This document shows, one piece after another, positions 42,398 to 50,538 of a stretch of 64,000 nt of DNA; the stretch's first letter is position 1, and each line of letters starts with the position of its first letter. Below the pieces are notes generated by a model, which searched no databases, was not told the DNA's origin, and saw nothing but the letters and a program-made list of their open reading frames with translations. The position numbers were made by a program, and so were the translations under genes. Origin of the DNA: Roseburia hominis A2-183 (GTDB taxonomy: Bacteria; Bacillota; Clostridia; Lachnospirales; Lachnospiraceae); the NCBI RefSeq assembly GCF_000225345.1, contig NC_015977.1, positions 2,215,501 through 2,279,500 on the forward strand. The letters run 5' to 3'.

Positions 42398-44012
42398 GGC
42401 TCTGCTCCTTTCTGCGCTGCGGCTCGCTCCGGCGTAAAATCTGGTCGATATTGCCCTTGACAGTCTGCAAGCGGCGGTACTCCTCCCGTTTTGCCCGGTA
42501 ATCGTTGTAGCCGCTGTTTTTCTCTTTGATAAGGCTTTCAATCTCTGCTTGCAGGGATTTATAGCTCGGCAGCTTGGAAATGCCGTTCTCCCTGAAATAG
42601 CGGGCGGCTGCGTCTGCTATGATAAAGTCACTTTCATGCTTCTGACGGTAGGCTGCTTTTGCTTTGGCGTTTTTCTGCTGTTTCAGCCCGTCCCGGACAG
42701 GGCGGGTCTTGGAATAGGCAAGCACCTGCCGTTGCAGCTCCTTTTTCCCGTTCAGCGTCTTTTCCACCTGCTTCAACCACGCAAGGCTTTCCTGCATGGC
42801 GGCATAGGCGGCAGAACAGGCTTCGTCCAGTTCCTCCGGGGAGGAAAAGCCGTACTGCTGATAGGCGGTAACGGTAGCTGCCATTTGCTTTAGGTTGTGC
42901 TTTGCCGCCCAGCGGTCATAGCCCACGCCCTTGCCCTCGGCTCGCTTGGCTTCCCGGTCAACCATGCGCTGCAAGGTGTTGTCTGCCGGGGTGGTTTTTG
43001 CAGCTTTTTCCCCTTGTAACGGCTTTTTAACTGCGGCAGGGTATTCGGGTATGGCTTTGGTCTGTTCGGCAGCTCTGTGGGCGTTCTGCGTGAGCAGGGC
43101 AAGGACAGCAGCCTTGTCAAAATCGTCCCCCAGCTTTCGGGCTGTGATAGGCTTTGTCCTGTCCGGCGTGAGGTAGGAAAGCCGCCCCCGGCTCTCCTTG
43201 ACGGTCACACCCTCCCGCAGCAAAAGGGAAGAAAACTCGTCAAAGCTGCCAGCTTGGGAAAGTGCCTGCCGTATCGTCCGGCGCAGCTTCGCCTTGTCCG
43301 TTTCAAACTTGGTGGGCTTGGTCGGCTGTCCGGCGGCTTCTCTGGCGGCGTTCTCTTTGTCAAGGGCAAGCTGCCCTTTCTTTGCCGCCCAGTATTCCCG
43401 TTCGGTTATCCGTTCCTTGCTGCCGTTCAAGAGGTCGATTTGGTAAAGCCCCTCCCGGTGGCACATTTCCATGACTTCGCTCTTGAAATATTCCATAGCG
43501 GCGTTGGTGCAGCGGTGCTTGCAGCCCTCCAGCGTGTCGGCTGGTCTGTCCATGTAGGGCAGAAGCGGGACTTCGTAAATCCGCAGGGAGTTGATGACGA
43601 TATGCACATGGATATTCCCGCTGTGGTTATGCCCGTCCGGGTGGGTGCAGATTAGGGCTTGGTGTCCGGGGAAATGCTCCTTGCAGAACTGCTCGCCCAG
43701 CTCCTGCGCCCGGTCTACGGTCAAGCCGTTGTCTGTCCCGTCCCGTGGGTCAAAGCTGATGATATAGTGGTGGCTTTTCACATCTTCCCGTTTTTGGTTT
43801 TTCTCATAGCGGAGATTGGCTCGCATACAGGCAACAGCGAAATCCTCGCCCCCGCAGTTGAGGGAAGAAATGCGGTAATCCTCCCTCGGTATCAGCCGCC
43901 CGTTTTCATCAAGGGTGGGCTTCATGGTAAACTCGTCATGCTCAAATGTGAGGTAGGCTTCCGCTGCGCCATAGTCCGCATTTTTAGAGCTGATATGTTT
44001 GAATGTTGCCAA
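42387..44012 (-). CDS. Relaxase of IME-A (MobP-like)
   Basis: The 541-residue relaxase begins ATFKHISSKNADYG after a TTG start at 44012 and has the three-His motif HNHSGNIHVHIVIN near residue 135. The C-terminal half is helical. It should nick the element's own oriT so the element can travel through the ICE channel. It overlaps mobC, so the two are co-translated. The longer frame to 44042 has no ribosome site. Confidence 0.92.
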   Translation of the reverse strand: MATFKHISSKNADYGAAEAYLTFEHDEFTMKPTLDENGRLIPREDYRISSLNCGGEDFAVACMRANLRYEKNQKREDVKSHHYIISFDPRDGTDNGLTVDRAQELGEQFCKEHFPGHQALICTHPDGHNHSGNIHVHIVINSLRIYEVPLLPYMDRPADTLEGCKHRCTNAAMEYFKSEVMEMCHREGLYQIDLLNGSKERITEREYWAAKKGQLALDKENAAREAAGQPTKPTKFETDKAKLRRTIRQALSQAGSFDEFSSLLLREGVTVKESRGRLSYLTPDRTKPITARKLGDDFDKAAVLALLTQNAHRAAEQTKAIPEYPAAVKKPLQGEKAAKTTPADNTLQRMVDREAKRAEGKGVGYDRWAAKHNLKQMAATVTAYQQYGFSSPEELDEACSAAYAAMQESLAWLKQVEKTLNGKKELQRQVLAYSKTRPVRDGLKQQKNAKAKAAYRQKHESDFIIADAAARYFRENGISKLPSYKSLQAEIESLIKEKNSGYNDYRAKREEYRRLQTVKGNIDQILRRSEPQRRKEQSHER

Positions 44013-44379
44013 CAGCGTCACCCACTTTCTGCAAGACTTCAAACTTTAGGGCGGCAAGGTCGGAAACCGCCGCCCGTATTTCCCCGGCAAGCTGCGGATA
44101 GGGACTGTGCCACTCGTTCAGCGTCCGGGCTATCTGGTTTAAGTTGCCGCCGATCCTCCCGTATTCGGCGGTCAGCTTCCCGACAGCGGCAAGCAGCTCG
44201 TCATTGATGGGGGAAACGGTTATGATGGGGCGTATGGCTGCCCCGGTTATGGCTTGCCGGATAAACTCGGCTTGGCTCATGTGGTAAGCAGAAAGCCGCT
44301 GGGCAAACTCGGCGTATTCTTCCTCGGTCATGCGTGTTTTGACTACCCGGCTGCGGTGCGGCGTGTTGTATCGTTTCAT
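43984..44379 (-). CDS. mobC: MobC-like relaxosome protein of IME-A
   Basis: The 131-residue protein has a ribbon-helix-helix-like N-terminal half (VVKTRMTEEEYAEFAQRLSA) and the MobC signature GGNLNQIARTLN. The ATG at 44379 follows AAGGAGG. The candidate oriT lies just upstream. Confidence 0.9.
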   Translation of the reverse strand: MKRYNTPHRSRVVKTRMTEEEYAEFAQRLSAYHMSQAEFIRQAITGAAIRPIITVSPINDELLAAVGKLTAEYGRIGGNLNQIARTLNEWHSPYPQLAGEIRAAVSDLAALKFEVLQKVGDAVGNIQTYQL

Positions 44380-44439
44380 AGGTGGTTGACCTCCTTTCTG
44401 TGCGTGGTGTCCTCTCACTAATAGGAGAAAAACAGGGTG

Positions 44440-44610
44440 TGAAGCGGAACTGTTTTTGAAAAATCCGAAAAATATTTTGAGGGGTTTTTCAGCGGCGCAA
44501 GCCGCATAAGCAGGGTTTGGGGAAGGCACTCCCCAACAAGATTCCCGCAGGGGCAAAATGAGCGATAAGCGAATTTTGGCACCTCGGTAGAATCTTGCTC
44601 TAAGAAACTG
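44440..44610. other. Candidate oriT region of IME-A
   Basis: Upstream of mobC are several inverted repeats, including TTGGGGAAG...CTCCCCAA and GCGGC...GCCGC. On the minus strand the segments CTTGTTGGGGAG and CCCCAAACCC match the outer ICE candidate at 25,390-25,410. From here to 44,888 no other feature is evident. Confidence 0.45.
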
Positions 44611-44888
44611 CCGGCCTGCCGTTCACTTGCTACTGCCACTTTTTCAGAAAATCTATAACCAGCTTTTTTTATAAAAGGCTGCGGGCTGGCGTTTTTCCCT
44701 TACTCCCTACAAACCACAAAAGAGCAGAATGGACGGACTTTCCGGCAAGAACTTTTCCGGCGGCTCGGTCTTTCCCGACAATAAGGCGTTTCGGAAGCTG
44801 CGTTTTGCCCGCTGTCTGAAAAAAATGGCAGCCTTTTTTGGTTTCACTGTCTAATACGGAACTTTTGGAAATTTGCCAAAAATGGACG

Positions 44889-44923
44889 CAAAAAAAGCAG
44901 CAAATCTTTTTCGGATTTACTGC
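44889..44923 (-). terminator. Terminator after the IME-A lipoprotein gene
   Basis: On the minus strand a 10-bp stem GCAGTAAATC/GATTTGCTGC is followed directly by seven T. It lies about 85 bp after the lipoprotein stop. Confidence 0.8.
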
Positions 44924-45006
44924 TTCATGTGCCGCTGCGGTGCGGCGGGATGGATATTCAGTTGAAATAAAAGAGGATGGTGGTACTTTAGTCTATCGAC
45001 TCTTTA

Positions 45007-45495
45007 CTAACTATTAGGTAATCTTGAAAGATTTTCCTTGAATTTATCTAAAGAATGTTCATTGTTTCCCGCAAAAATAAGTGGAATTGTATATTCATAT
45101 GATATGCCATTTTCATAGTCCGATAATTGTATTTTTATAGTATCATCCCTCTCATCTTTAGGTGCTATATATATGAATGAATTTTTATTTATATCAGATA
45201 TTTTCCCTTTTTCAGAAGAAACAGTATAACCCCAGTCTGTTAAATTTGTCTTTATTGTAACTTCTGTTTCTGTTTCTTTTCTAGTCTGCAATGCTGTTTT
45301 ATCGATTTGGATATCAAAAGGAGTCGAACCTAACAATTCACTGTTTATATTTACAAGTTCTTCTCCATTTGTTTTAGAAATATTAGATTCATCTTCATAA
45401 TTTTGTTGAGATTCATCTTTTGGTGTTTCTCTGTTACATCCTAATAAAAAGCATAAAATAATTAGTACTAATACAGAAAGTTGTTTTTTTTGCAT
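45007..45495 (-). CDS. Lipoprotein of unknown function, AT-rich cargo
   Basis: The 162-residue precursor has a signal peptide and lipobox (FLLGC), then a Glu/Asn/Ser-rich linker and a beta-rich domain with no recognised family. Its base composition is clearly AT-rich, unlike the GC-rich genes around it, so it was gained separately. It may protect the host or modify the cell surface; nothing in the sequence decides. Confidence 0.75.
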   Translation of the reverse strand: MQKKQLSVLVLIILCFLLGCNRETPKDESQQNYEDESNISKTNGEELVNINSELLGSTPFDIQIDKTALQTRKETETEVTIKTNLTDWGYTVSSEKGKISDINKNSFIYIAPKDERDDTIKIQLSDYENGISYEYTIPLIFAGNNEHSLDKFKENLSRLPNS

Positions 45496-45522
45496 TTATT
45501 TCTCCTTTCATATTATCAAAGA

Positions 45523-45571
45523 AAGCACTGAGAGTACTTTCAAGAAATTTTGAAATATTCTCAATGCTTTC
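45523..45571 (-). promoter_or_regulatory. Leader hairpin of the lipoprotein gene
   Basis: Arms of about 20 bp with few mismatches (GAAAGCACTGAGAGTACTTTC and GAAATATTCTCAATGCTTTC) lie in the presumed 5' untranslated region, 28 bp before the start. The remaining 45,572-45,732 is AT-rich and shows no gene. Confidence 0.55.
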
Positions 45572-45732
45572 TATAAAAATACATAGCTCTTTGTTACATT
45601 GTCATTTTAACATAATAATTGGTAAAATGCAATAATTTATTTTCTATTTACGAGAAAATACTGTGCATATTATCTTATTTAGGAATAGTTAAGGCGGCTA
45701 CCTAAATCTTTTTATTACTTTACCGCACATGA

Positions 45733-45860
45733 GCATTGGAGCCCGGGTTATCCGAGCCGTAGCCCTCCAGCAGATTGACCACACCCCATACGCCAAGGCC
45801 AGCGCCGAGAGCGATAACGAGGGTCTGTAAAGTGTCGATTGCAGATGAGAAAAATGCCAT
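45733..45860 (-). pseudogene. Maff2-type small membrane protein, 5' half (split by IME-A)
   Basis: The ATG at 45860 follows GGAGG and encodes MAFFSSAIDTLQTLVIALGA, a membrane helix, then LLEGYGSDNPG, the typical first half of Maff2. After the core GC the native frame stops and an element-derived tail (HVR, stop) follows. The missing half is at 38,167-38,257. Confidence 0.88.
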
Positions 45861-45928
45861 ATAAGCCTCCATTTCTCCGGGATTTTTCCGGTAACAAAAA
45901 AGCCGCCCATGCAGGCGGCAGGTTACAA

Positions 45929-45952
45929 ACTTCGGGACACTTTGTCTCGAAG
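45929..45952. repeat. ICE palindrome copy 11
   Basis: ACTTCGGGACA, CTT, TGTCTCGAAG. It lies 3 bp after the virD4 stop and upstream of the maff2-like gene. Confidence 0.85.
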
Positions 45953-45955
45953 CGT

Positions 45956-46838
45956 TTATGCAAAGGCGTCTGGATCGTCGATGTCATCATAGTTGAGGAT
46001 GTCCTCGTCCTCTTCCGTGAGTGCATCGTCCGGCACAGCCACCTCATACATCGTACACGCCTCGTTCAGCCCGGGCCGCCTGCGGCGGTTAATGAGCCTG
46101 TCGAGGTCAAAAGCGTTTTTCTGTTTATCGGCCTCCGCCGTATAACGGTAGTTCGGATGCCGTTTCAGATCATACTTGGGAGAGAAGAACGGGGGCAGGC
46201 CCCGAAGCTGCAAAATACATTTGTCTCCCGGCATGGTTGCAAGCTCGGCTGGGGTCATCAGTTCCCGGCCCAGCCGCTGGGTGTTTTGGCTGTAGCTTTC
46301 CGACTGGCCACGGGAGCGGCTGTCGGTCTGCATACTGATTGTGGCTTTTCCCAGCCAGTTCTCGGAGATTTCCTTGATAGTGCTGGCTTCGCGGCCACCG
46401 AGGAACACCACGCTGTCCATGTTGCCGAGGATTGTCTCGGCGTGCTTATCGTAAATGGCCTTGCACTGTGCCAACTGTTGATACAGCAGGCAAAGACTCA
46501 CCTCGCGGGAGCGGATAACCGCGACCAGCTTTTCGAGCTGGGGCACCTGTCCCGTGTTGGCTGCCTCGTCCCACAGCACCCGTACATGGTGCGGCAGGCG
46601 GCCACCGTGAACATTGTCCGCCCGTTCACACAGGAGGTTGAACATCTGCGAAAATGCAAGTGCCACTAAAAAGTTGTAGGTCTGCGTGGTATCGGAAATA
46701 ATGAAGAATACCGCCGTTTTCCGATCTCCGATGCGGTCAAGCTCCAATTCGTCATAGGCCATGACCTCACGAAGCTGCGGGATGTCAAAGGGAGCCAGTC
46801 GCGCACCGCAGGAAATCAAAATGCTTTTTGCCGTCTTG
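45956..46838 (-). pseudogene. VirD4/TraG coupling protein, 3' part (split by IME-B)
   Basis: The frame reads KTAKSILISCGARLAPFDIP at its start and continues through the ATPase core (VLWDEAANTGQVPQLEKLVAVI is the Walker B region) to a normal C-terminus. Joined to 62,534-63,486 it gives one 611-residue frame. Alone it lacks Walker A and the membrane anchor, so it cannot be active. Confidence 0.93.
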
Positions 46839-46887
46839 CCAGAGACAAATTGTCAAGGACTTTTTAATCAAATTCACAGAAAACTCA

Positions 46888-46925
46888 CAAAAGGTGCCAG
46901 AAGCACTGTATGGCTCCTGACACCT
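46888..46925 (-). terminator. Terminator near the left end of IME-B
   Basis: On the minus strand a perfect 13-bp stem (AGGTGTCAGGAGC/GCTTCTGGCACCT, with G-U pairs) and an 8-nt loop precede TTTTGTGAGTTTT. It ends the operon whose last gene is at 46,937 and insulates virD4. Confidence 0.85.
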
Positions 46926-46936
46926 CATTTAACAGA

Positions 46937-47302
46937 TTACATTTTTCCGTTCAGCAGGTCTTTGCAGAGATACGCATAGTCTGGCAGCTGGTTGATATAT
47001 GGCTCCCAGAGCCGCTTGATTTCGGCTAACTCCAGCGGGTCGGCTGCTTCCAGTGCATGATCGTTGCCAGTCATATATAAAACATCCGTAGCAACATCAT
47101 CCAAACACTTGCCGCAGAGATCGGCGGCAGATTCTATCCTGATACCGGTATCCACATAGACTGGATTTACGCCAATCGTCAGCCAGACATAGCCCACCTT
47201 GTCCGACCAGAGCAATTCAAAATCAGGGCTTTGCCGCAGATGTTCCGCAAAGACTTCCTTTACTCGCTCAATTTCATGTTTCTCTTTTTCTGTGTAAAGC
47301 AT
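46937..47302 (-). CDS. IME-B protein of unknown function, 121 residues
   Basis: The acidic soluble protein starts MLYTEKEKHEIERVKE after GGAGG 8 nt upstream (an ATG 6 bases earlier is too close to the SD). A segment VGYVWLTIGVNPVYVDTG and a C-terminal LWEPYINQLPDYAYL stand out. It is the last gene before the left end. I recognise no family. Confidence 0.75.
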   Translation of the reverse strand: MLYTEKEKHEIERVKEVFAEHLRQSPDFELLWSDKVGYVWLTIGVNPVYVDTGIRIESAADLCGKCLDDVATDVLYMTGNDHALEAADPLELAEIKRLWEPYINQLPDYAYLCKDLLNGKM

Positions 47303-47379
47303 TTTCATGTCCTCCTTGACAAAAATTTTGGTGCGTACCATCATCAGTTTAGCACAAGGCGGCTTAGTTTATCAGTCTG

Positions 47380-47574
47380 TCACATCTGCTGAATTTCATT
47401 TTTGAGCATACGCTTGATTTTATCGCTCATGGTTTCTGTGCTGGTATTGCTGAAATGGACATGAACCTTGTAGGTCGTCTTGCCGATTTTCTTTACCATC
47501 GCTGGCGTGTTTTCCGGCGCTCTGGCCGCAGCAGCGGCGTCTGCCATCTGCATAGTACGGGGTTCTTTGTTCAT
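47380..47574 (-). CDS. TnpW-like small transposon protein of IME-B
   Basis: The 64-residue protein contains IGKTTYKVHVHFSNTSTETM and KIKRMLKNEIQ, matching TnpW-type proteins of Tn4451-like elements. It lies next to the DnaC-like gene, as in IME-A. Role unknown. Confidence 0.8.
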   Translation of the reverse strand: MNKEPRTMQMADAAAAARAPENTPAMVKKIGKTTYKVHVHFSNTSTETMSDKIKRMLKNEIQQM

Positions 47575-47617
47575 AGCGCTCCTTTCTCCGAACGGGTCTG
47601 TGCCGCCCGGTAAAAAA

Positions 47618-48481
47618 TCAATCGTGCTTACTGTTTACAATGTCTTTTGCTGCCTGTCGGGTGACACCGGCATTTTCTTCCCGGAAATTCTTCCCGTCAA
47701 AGAGGATCGGCGCACACCGTTCCAAAATACGGTCATAGATACGGGCGTGGGCCAGATCAGGCGGATTTTTCAGCTCGGACAGTTTCAAGTTTGTTGTGAT
47801 AATCATGGGTCTTCGGCTGCGATAGCGGCTGTCGATGACGAAAAACATCTGCTCCATAGCATATTCGGTACTGCGCTCTACACCCAGATCGTCAATGATA
47901 AGCAGGTCATATTCGTCAAAGCTGGCAATAAACTCTGACCTGTCCTCAGAGAACATCCCTGTCAGGCGGTTCAGAATGGTGGGGAAGTTCGTCATCAGCA
48001 CCGGCACATCCTGGTCAAGTAGAGCGTTGGCAATACATCCGGCGAAAAAAGACTTGCCGGTTCCCACATCTCCAAACAGTAAAAGCCCGATATTGCTCTT
48101 ATATGCCTCTTTCCAGTTCTCCACATAGGCATGAGCCTTGTCCATCAATGGGTTTTGCCTGTTATCATTGGAAAATGTGTAGTCGTACAGATAACGGTCT
48201 TGCAGGCCCTGTGCCTTTCGGCGTTTGATACGCTCCATGCGGCGCTGCCGTTCTTCAGCAGCCTTGCGCTGCTCCTCAGCCTCCCGCTGGCACTGGCAGA
48301 TGCAGTGCGGCATAAAGTAGCCGGATTTCCCGAAGCATGGCACAACGGTCTGCCTCTGGCCGCCGCATTTCTTACAGTGAATGAGCCCGTCTGACGGGTC
48401 TATATACTCGTCCTCAGCCAATTCCACACCGGCAGCTGCCTTGTCGATGAATGCCCGGATTTCTGCGGTAATCTCAATCAT
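47618..48481 (-). CDS. DnaC/IstB-like ATPase of IME-B
   Basis: The 287-residue AAA+ ATPase has a zinc site (HCKKCGG...CICQC), Walker A FGDVGTGKSFFA and Walker B LLIIDDLGVERSTEYA. It resembles the IME-A protein at 40,289 and should load helicase on the excised element. It overlaps the Rep gene by 4 bases. Confidence 0.92.
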   Translation of the reverse strand: MIEITAEIRAFIDKAAAGVELAEDEYIDPSDGLIHCKKCGGQRQTVVPCFGKSGYFMPHCICQCQREAEEQRKAAEERQRRMERIKRRKAQGLQDRYLYDYTFSNDNRQNPLMDKAHAYVENWKEAYKSNIGLLLFGDVGTGKSFFAGCIANALLDQDVPVLMTNFPTILNRLTGMFSEDRSEFIASFDEYDLLIIDDLGVERSTEYAMEQMFFVIDSRYRSRRPMIITTNLKLSELKNPPDLAHARIYDRILERCAPILFDGKNFREENAGVTRQAAKDIVNSKHD

Positions 48482-49227
48482 ACAGTTTCATCCTCCTTTA
48501 CGCTGTAATCCCGGTTGCGTGAGGGTGTGACCGTTTTTTTAGCGTCCTCACCGGCCCAACGCCGGATGGTCGCTGCATGGCTCTGATAACGCTTGCCAGT
48601 AGAAGCCATGTACTCGGACAGCTTTTCGATGTACTGTTCCCATACAGCAGGAAAGCTGACCTGCAAGTCTGCCAGTTCTTCATCCGTCAGGAAAACATTC
48701 TGGTAACGGCCATAGGTGTGGGAAGGGTGCCCCGTTTCAGGGCGTACCTTCTCTATCTCTCTCTTTATCTCTATCTCTTTCTCTAACTCTATCTCTATCT
48801 CTGGTGGACGAATGTCGGACAAATGTCCGCCACTTGTCCGGAGCGCAGAAAGAGCCTTATTTTGAAGCCTTGCAGCCCGCTTTCGCTCGGCCTCGGTAGA
48901 GGACTGGCCTATTAAAAGTTCGATGTTGCTCATGTAGAATGTGCCGCTGTCCAGCACTTCCACAAGACCCAGCTTCAAAAAGATCTGCAAGGCTCTCTCC
49001 ACAGTGCCGATCTGCTGGCGGGTAATGGTAGCGATCATCTGCGCTGTGTAAGGGATGTCCTCGTCAAGCTGGAGCCGCCCGCCATGTTTCAGCGATTTCA
49101 GGTACAGCTTGAGCAGAATGTTGGAATACAGCACACCGTCCTGCATACTTTCCAGCAGCACGATGGAATCATCATCAAAATAGTTTTCTTTGAGTTTCAG
49201 GTAATAATATTTTCGATTGTCTGACAT
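48478..49227 (-). CDS. Replication initiator-like protein of IME-B
   Basis: The 249-residue protein begins with a phage-replisome-organizer-type domain (YYLKLKENYFDDDSIVLLES) and ends with the same YQSHAATIRRWAGED domain as the IME-A Rep protein. Between them a TCTATC-type short tandem repeat (about 48,750-48,805) encodes an acidic-basic helix (EIEIELEKEIEIKREIEK). With the DnaC-like protein it forms the element's replication unit. Confidence 0.85.
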   Translation of the reverse strand: MSDNRKYYYLKLKENYFDDDSIVLLESMQDGVLYSNILLKLYLKSLKHGGRLQLDEDIPYTAQMIATITRQQIGTVERALQIFLKLGLVEVLDSGTFYMSNIELLIGQSSTEAERKRAARLQNKALSALRTSGGHLSDIRPPEIEIELEKEIEIKREIEKVRPETGHPSHTYGRYQNVFLTDEELADLQVSFPAVWEQYIEKLSEYMASTGKRYQSHAATIRRWAGEDAKKTVTPSRNRDYSVKEDETV

Positions 49228-49340
49228 AGGGTTCCTCCTTAGGGGTTCTTTTGGGATTCTGTACGCATTTTAAGGCTATTTTAGGGGTCAGAGGATAAAT
49301 CTATCAGACTGCCTTTGACACCCTCAAAAAAAGCCTTGAT

Positions 49341-49739
49341 TTACAAGGGTTTTTCAGCCCCTAAAGCGTGACATTTCTCCCGTTGTTTCCGCTTGCGCTT
49401 TGCGGCGTTAATCCGCTTCATGCGTGCGGCACATTCCGGGCAGTATTTAGCCCGGTTAGAACCGGGGGTAAACAGCGCCCCGCATACGGCGCATTTCTTA
49501 GCATTCAGCCGGTGGAACAGCGCCGTTTCCAGTTCCTTATCCTGCGGCAATACCGCCGCCCGAAACCACCTGCACAACAGGGAGTAGGAAATGGACTGGA
49601 CACAGATACATTCCTCCCCATCGTCCAGGGCGATACAGTTTCCGGCAATGTAGTTGCAGCACTCATGCACCAGTTTCCGCGCTCTGCGGTACTGGCGGTA
49701 ATCCATGACAGGGATAGGTTCAGTCTTGTTGTTCTTCAT
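49341..49739 (-). CDS. Cysteine-rich VLP-type zinc protein of IME-B
   Basis: The 132-residue protein shares MDYRQYR.ARKLVHECCNY, the VLPQDKELETALF segment and the zinc ribbon CAVCGALFTPGSNRAKYCPEC with the IME-A homologue. Its basic tail ends in KRKQREKCHALG, as in IME-A. Role unknown. Confidence 0.8.
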   Translation of the reverse strand: MKNNKTEPIPVMDYRQYRRARKLVHECCNYIAGNCIALDDGEECICVQSISYSLLCRWFRAAVLPQDKELETALFHRLNAKKCAVCGALFTPGSNRAKYCPECAARMKRINAAKRKRKQREKCHALGAEKPL

Positions 49740-49794
49740 AAATGATTTCTTTCATAAAGCAGGTAACCTCCTTGAATGAATTTATTGTTAAATA

Positions 49795-49841
49795 TTCGTG
49801 CAAAGTATTGTTTTCTTCGTGCAAATGGCATATACTATAAT
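49795..49841 (+). promoter_or_regulatory. Promoter and operator of the toxin-antitoxin operon
   Basis: TTGTTT (49808-49813) and TATACT (49831-49836) are 17 bp apart. The sequence TTCGTGCAAA occurs at 49795-49804 and 49816-49825, one copy on each side of the -35, two helical turns apart, and is the likely antitoxin binding site. Confidence 0.65.
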
Positions 49842-49865
49842 TGCCAGCAGAAAGGGGTTGATCGT

Positions 49866-50144
49866 ATGGCTGGAAATACCACAAACATCAGTATCCGCAT
49901 GGACGCAGATTTGAAAGCGCAGGCGGACGCACTGTTTACGGAACTTGGCATGAACCTGACTACGGCGTTTAACATCTTTGTGCGCCAGTCGCTTCGTGAA
50001 GGCGGCATTCCCTTTGAAGTAAGGCTGGAACAGCCGAACAAAGAAACGGTTGCTGCCATGCTGGAAGCGGAAAGGATTGCAAAAGACCCGTCTGTAAAGG
50101 GCTACAATGACCTTGACGAGTTATTTGCTGACCTGAAAAGATGA
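49866..50144 (+). CDS. relB: RelB/DinJ-type antitoxin
   Basis: The 92-residue protein has a ribbon-helix-helix domain (TTNISIRMDADLKAQADALF, GMNLTTAFNIFVRQSL) that binds the operon promoter, and a C-terminal tail that should wrap the toxin. The ATG at 49866 follows AAGGGG. It overlaps the toxin gene by 4 bases. It is one of very few plus-strand genes in IME-B. Confidence 0.93.
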   Translation: MAGNTTNISIRMDADLKAQADALFTELGMNLTTAFNIFVRQSLREGGIPFEVRLEQPNKETVAAMLEAERIAKDPSVKGYNDLDELFADLKR

Positions 50145-50431
50145 AAGAAACCAAATATACCGTCAAGTACACGACCAGTTTCAAAAAGGACTACAAACGA
50201 GCCATCAAGCGTGGCTTGAAGATTGAGCTGCTGGAGCAGGTCGTAGCATTGCTGGCAATGGGCGAACCGCTGCCGGATAAGAACCGTGACCATGACCTGT
50301 CCGGCGATTGGGCAGGTCATCGGGAATGTCATATTCTCCCGGACTGGCTGCTTGTCTATCGCATAGAGGATGATGTTCTGGTGCTGACGCTGGCCCGCAC
50401 CGGCACACACAGCGACTTGTTCGGCAAATAA
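50141..50431 (+). CDS. yafQ: YafQ/RelE-type mRNA interferase toxin
   Basis: The 96-residue toxin has the YafQ pattern: FKKDYKRAIKRG, DHDLSGDWAGHRECHILPDW, LARTGTHSDLF, including the His and Asp residues of the RNase site. It cleaves mRNA on the ribosome when the antitoxin is lost, so it should select for retention of IME-B. A terminator follows. Confidence 0.93.
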   Translation: MKETKYTVKYTTSFKKDYKRAIKRGLKIELLEQVVALLAMGEPLPDKNRDHDLSGDWAGHRECHILPDWLLVYRIEDDVLVLTLARTGTHSDLFGK

Positions 50432-50439
50432 ACAGTCTG

Positions 50440-50472
50440 CCGCCGTATGGGGAAACCTGTACGACGGTTTTT
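50440..50472 (+). terminator. Terminator of the toxin-antitoxin operon
   Basis: A 7-bp stem CCGCCGT/ACGACGG with one mismatch is followed by five T. Confidence 0.6.
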
Positions 50473-50538
50473 CTGTATGCAAAAGTATGTCGTGAAACGC
50501 GACGCACTTGACAGGGGTACGCCAAAACGCGGTAGCCT

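Larger units (their letters stand above)
38258..45734. mobile_element. IME-A, Tn4451-like mobilizable element inside maff2
   Basis: The element is about 7.5 kb. The shared dinucleotide GC at 38258-38259 and 45733-45734 marks the crossover. The two ends are imperfect inverted repeats, GCTTATGTGTGATAAAG against GCTCATGTGCGGTAAAG. It carries a serine recombinase, TnpW-like, DnaC-like and Rep genes, a relaxase, MobC, a candidate oriT and an AT-rich lipoprotein gene; it has no secretion genes, so it must borrow a channel. Confidence 0.9.

Noticed and set aside
45698..45910. Minus-strand open frame overlapping the maff2 5' half
   Set aside because: It is another frame of the maff2 fragment and has no protein-like features.
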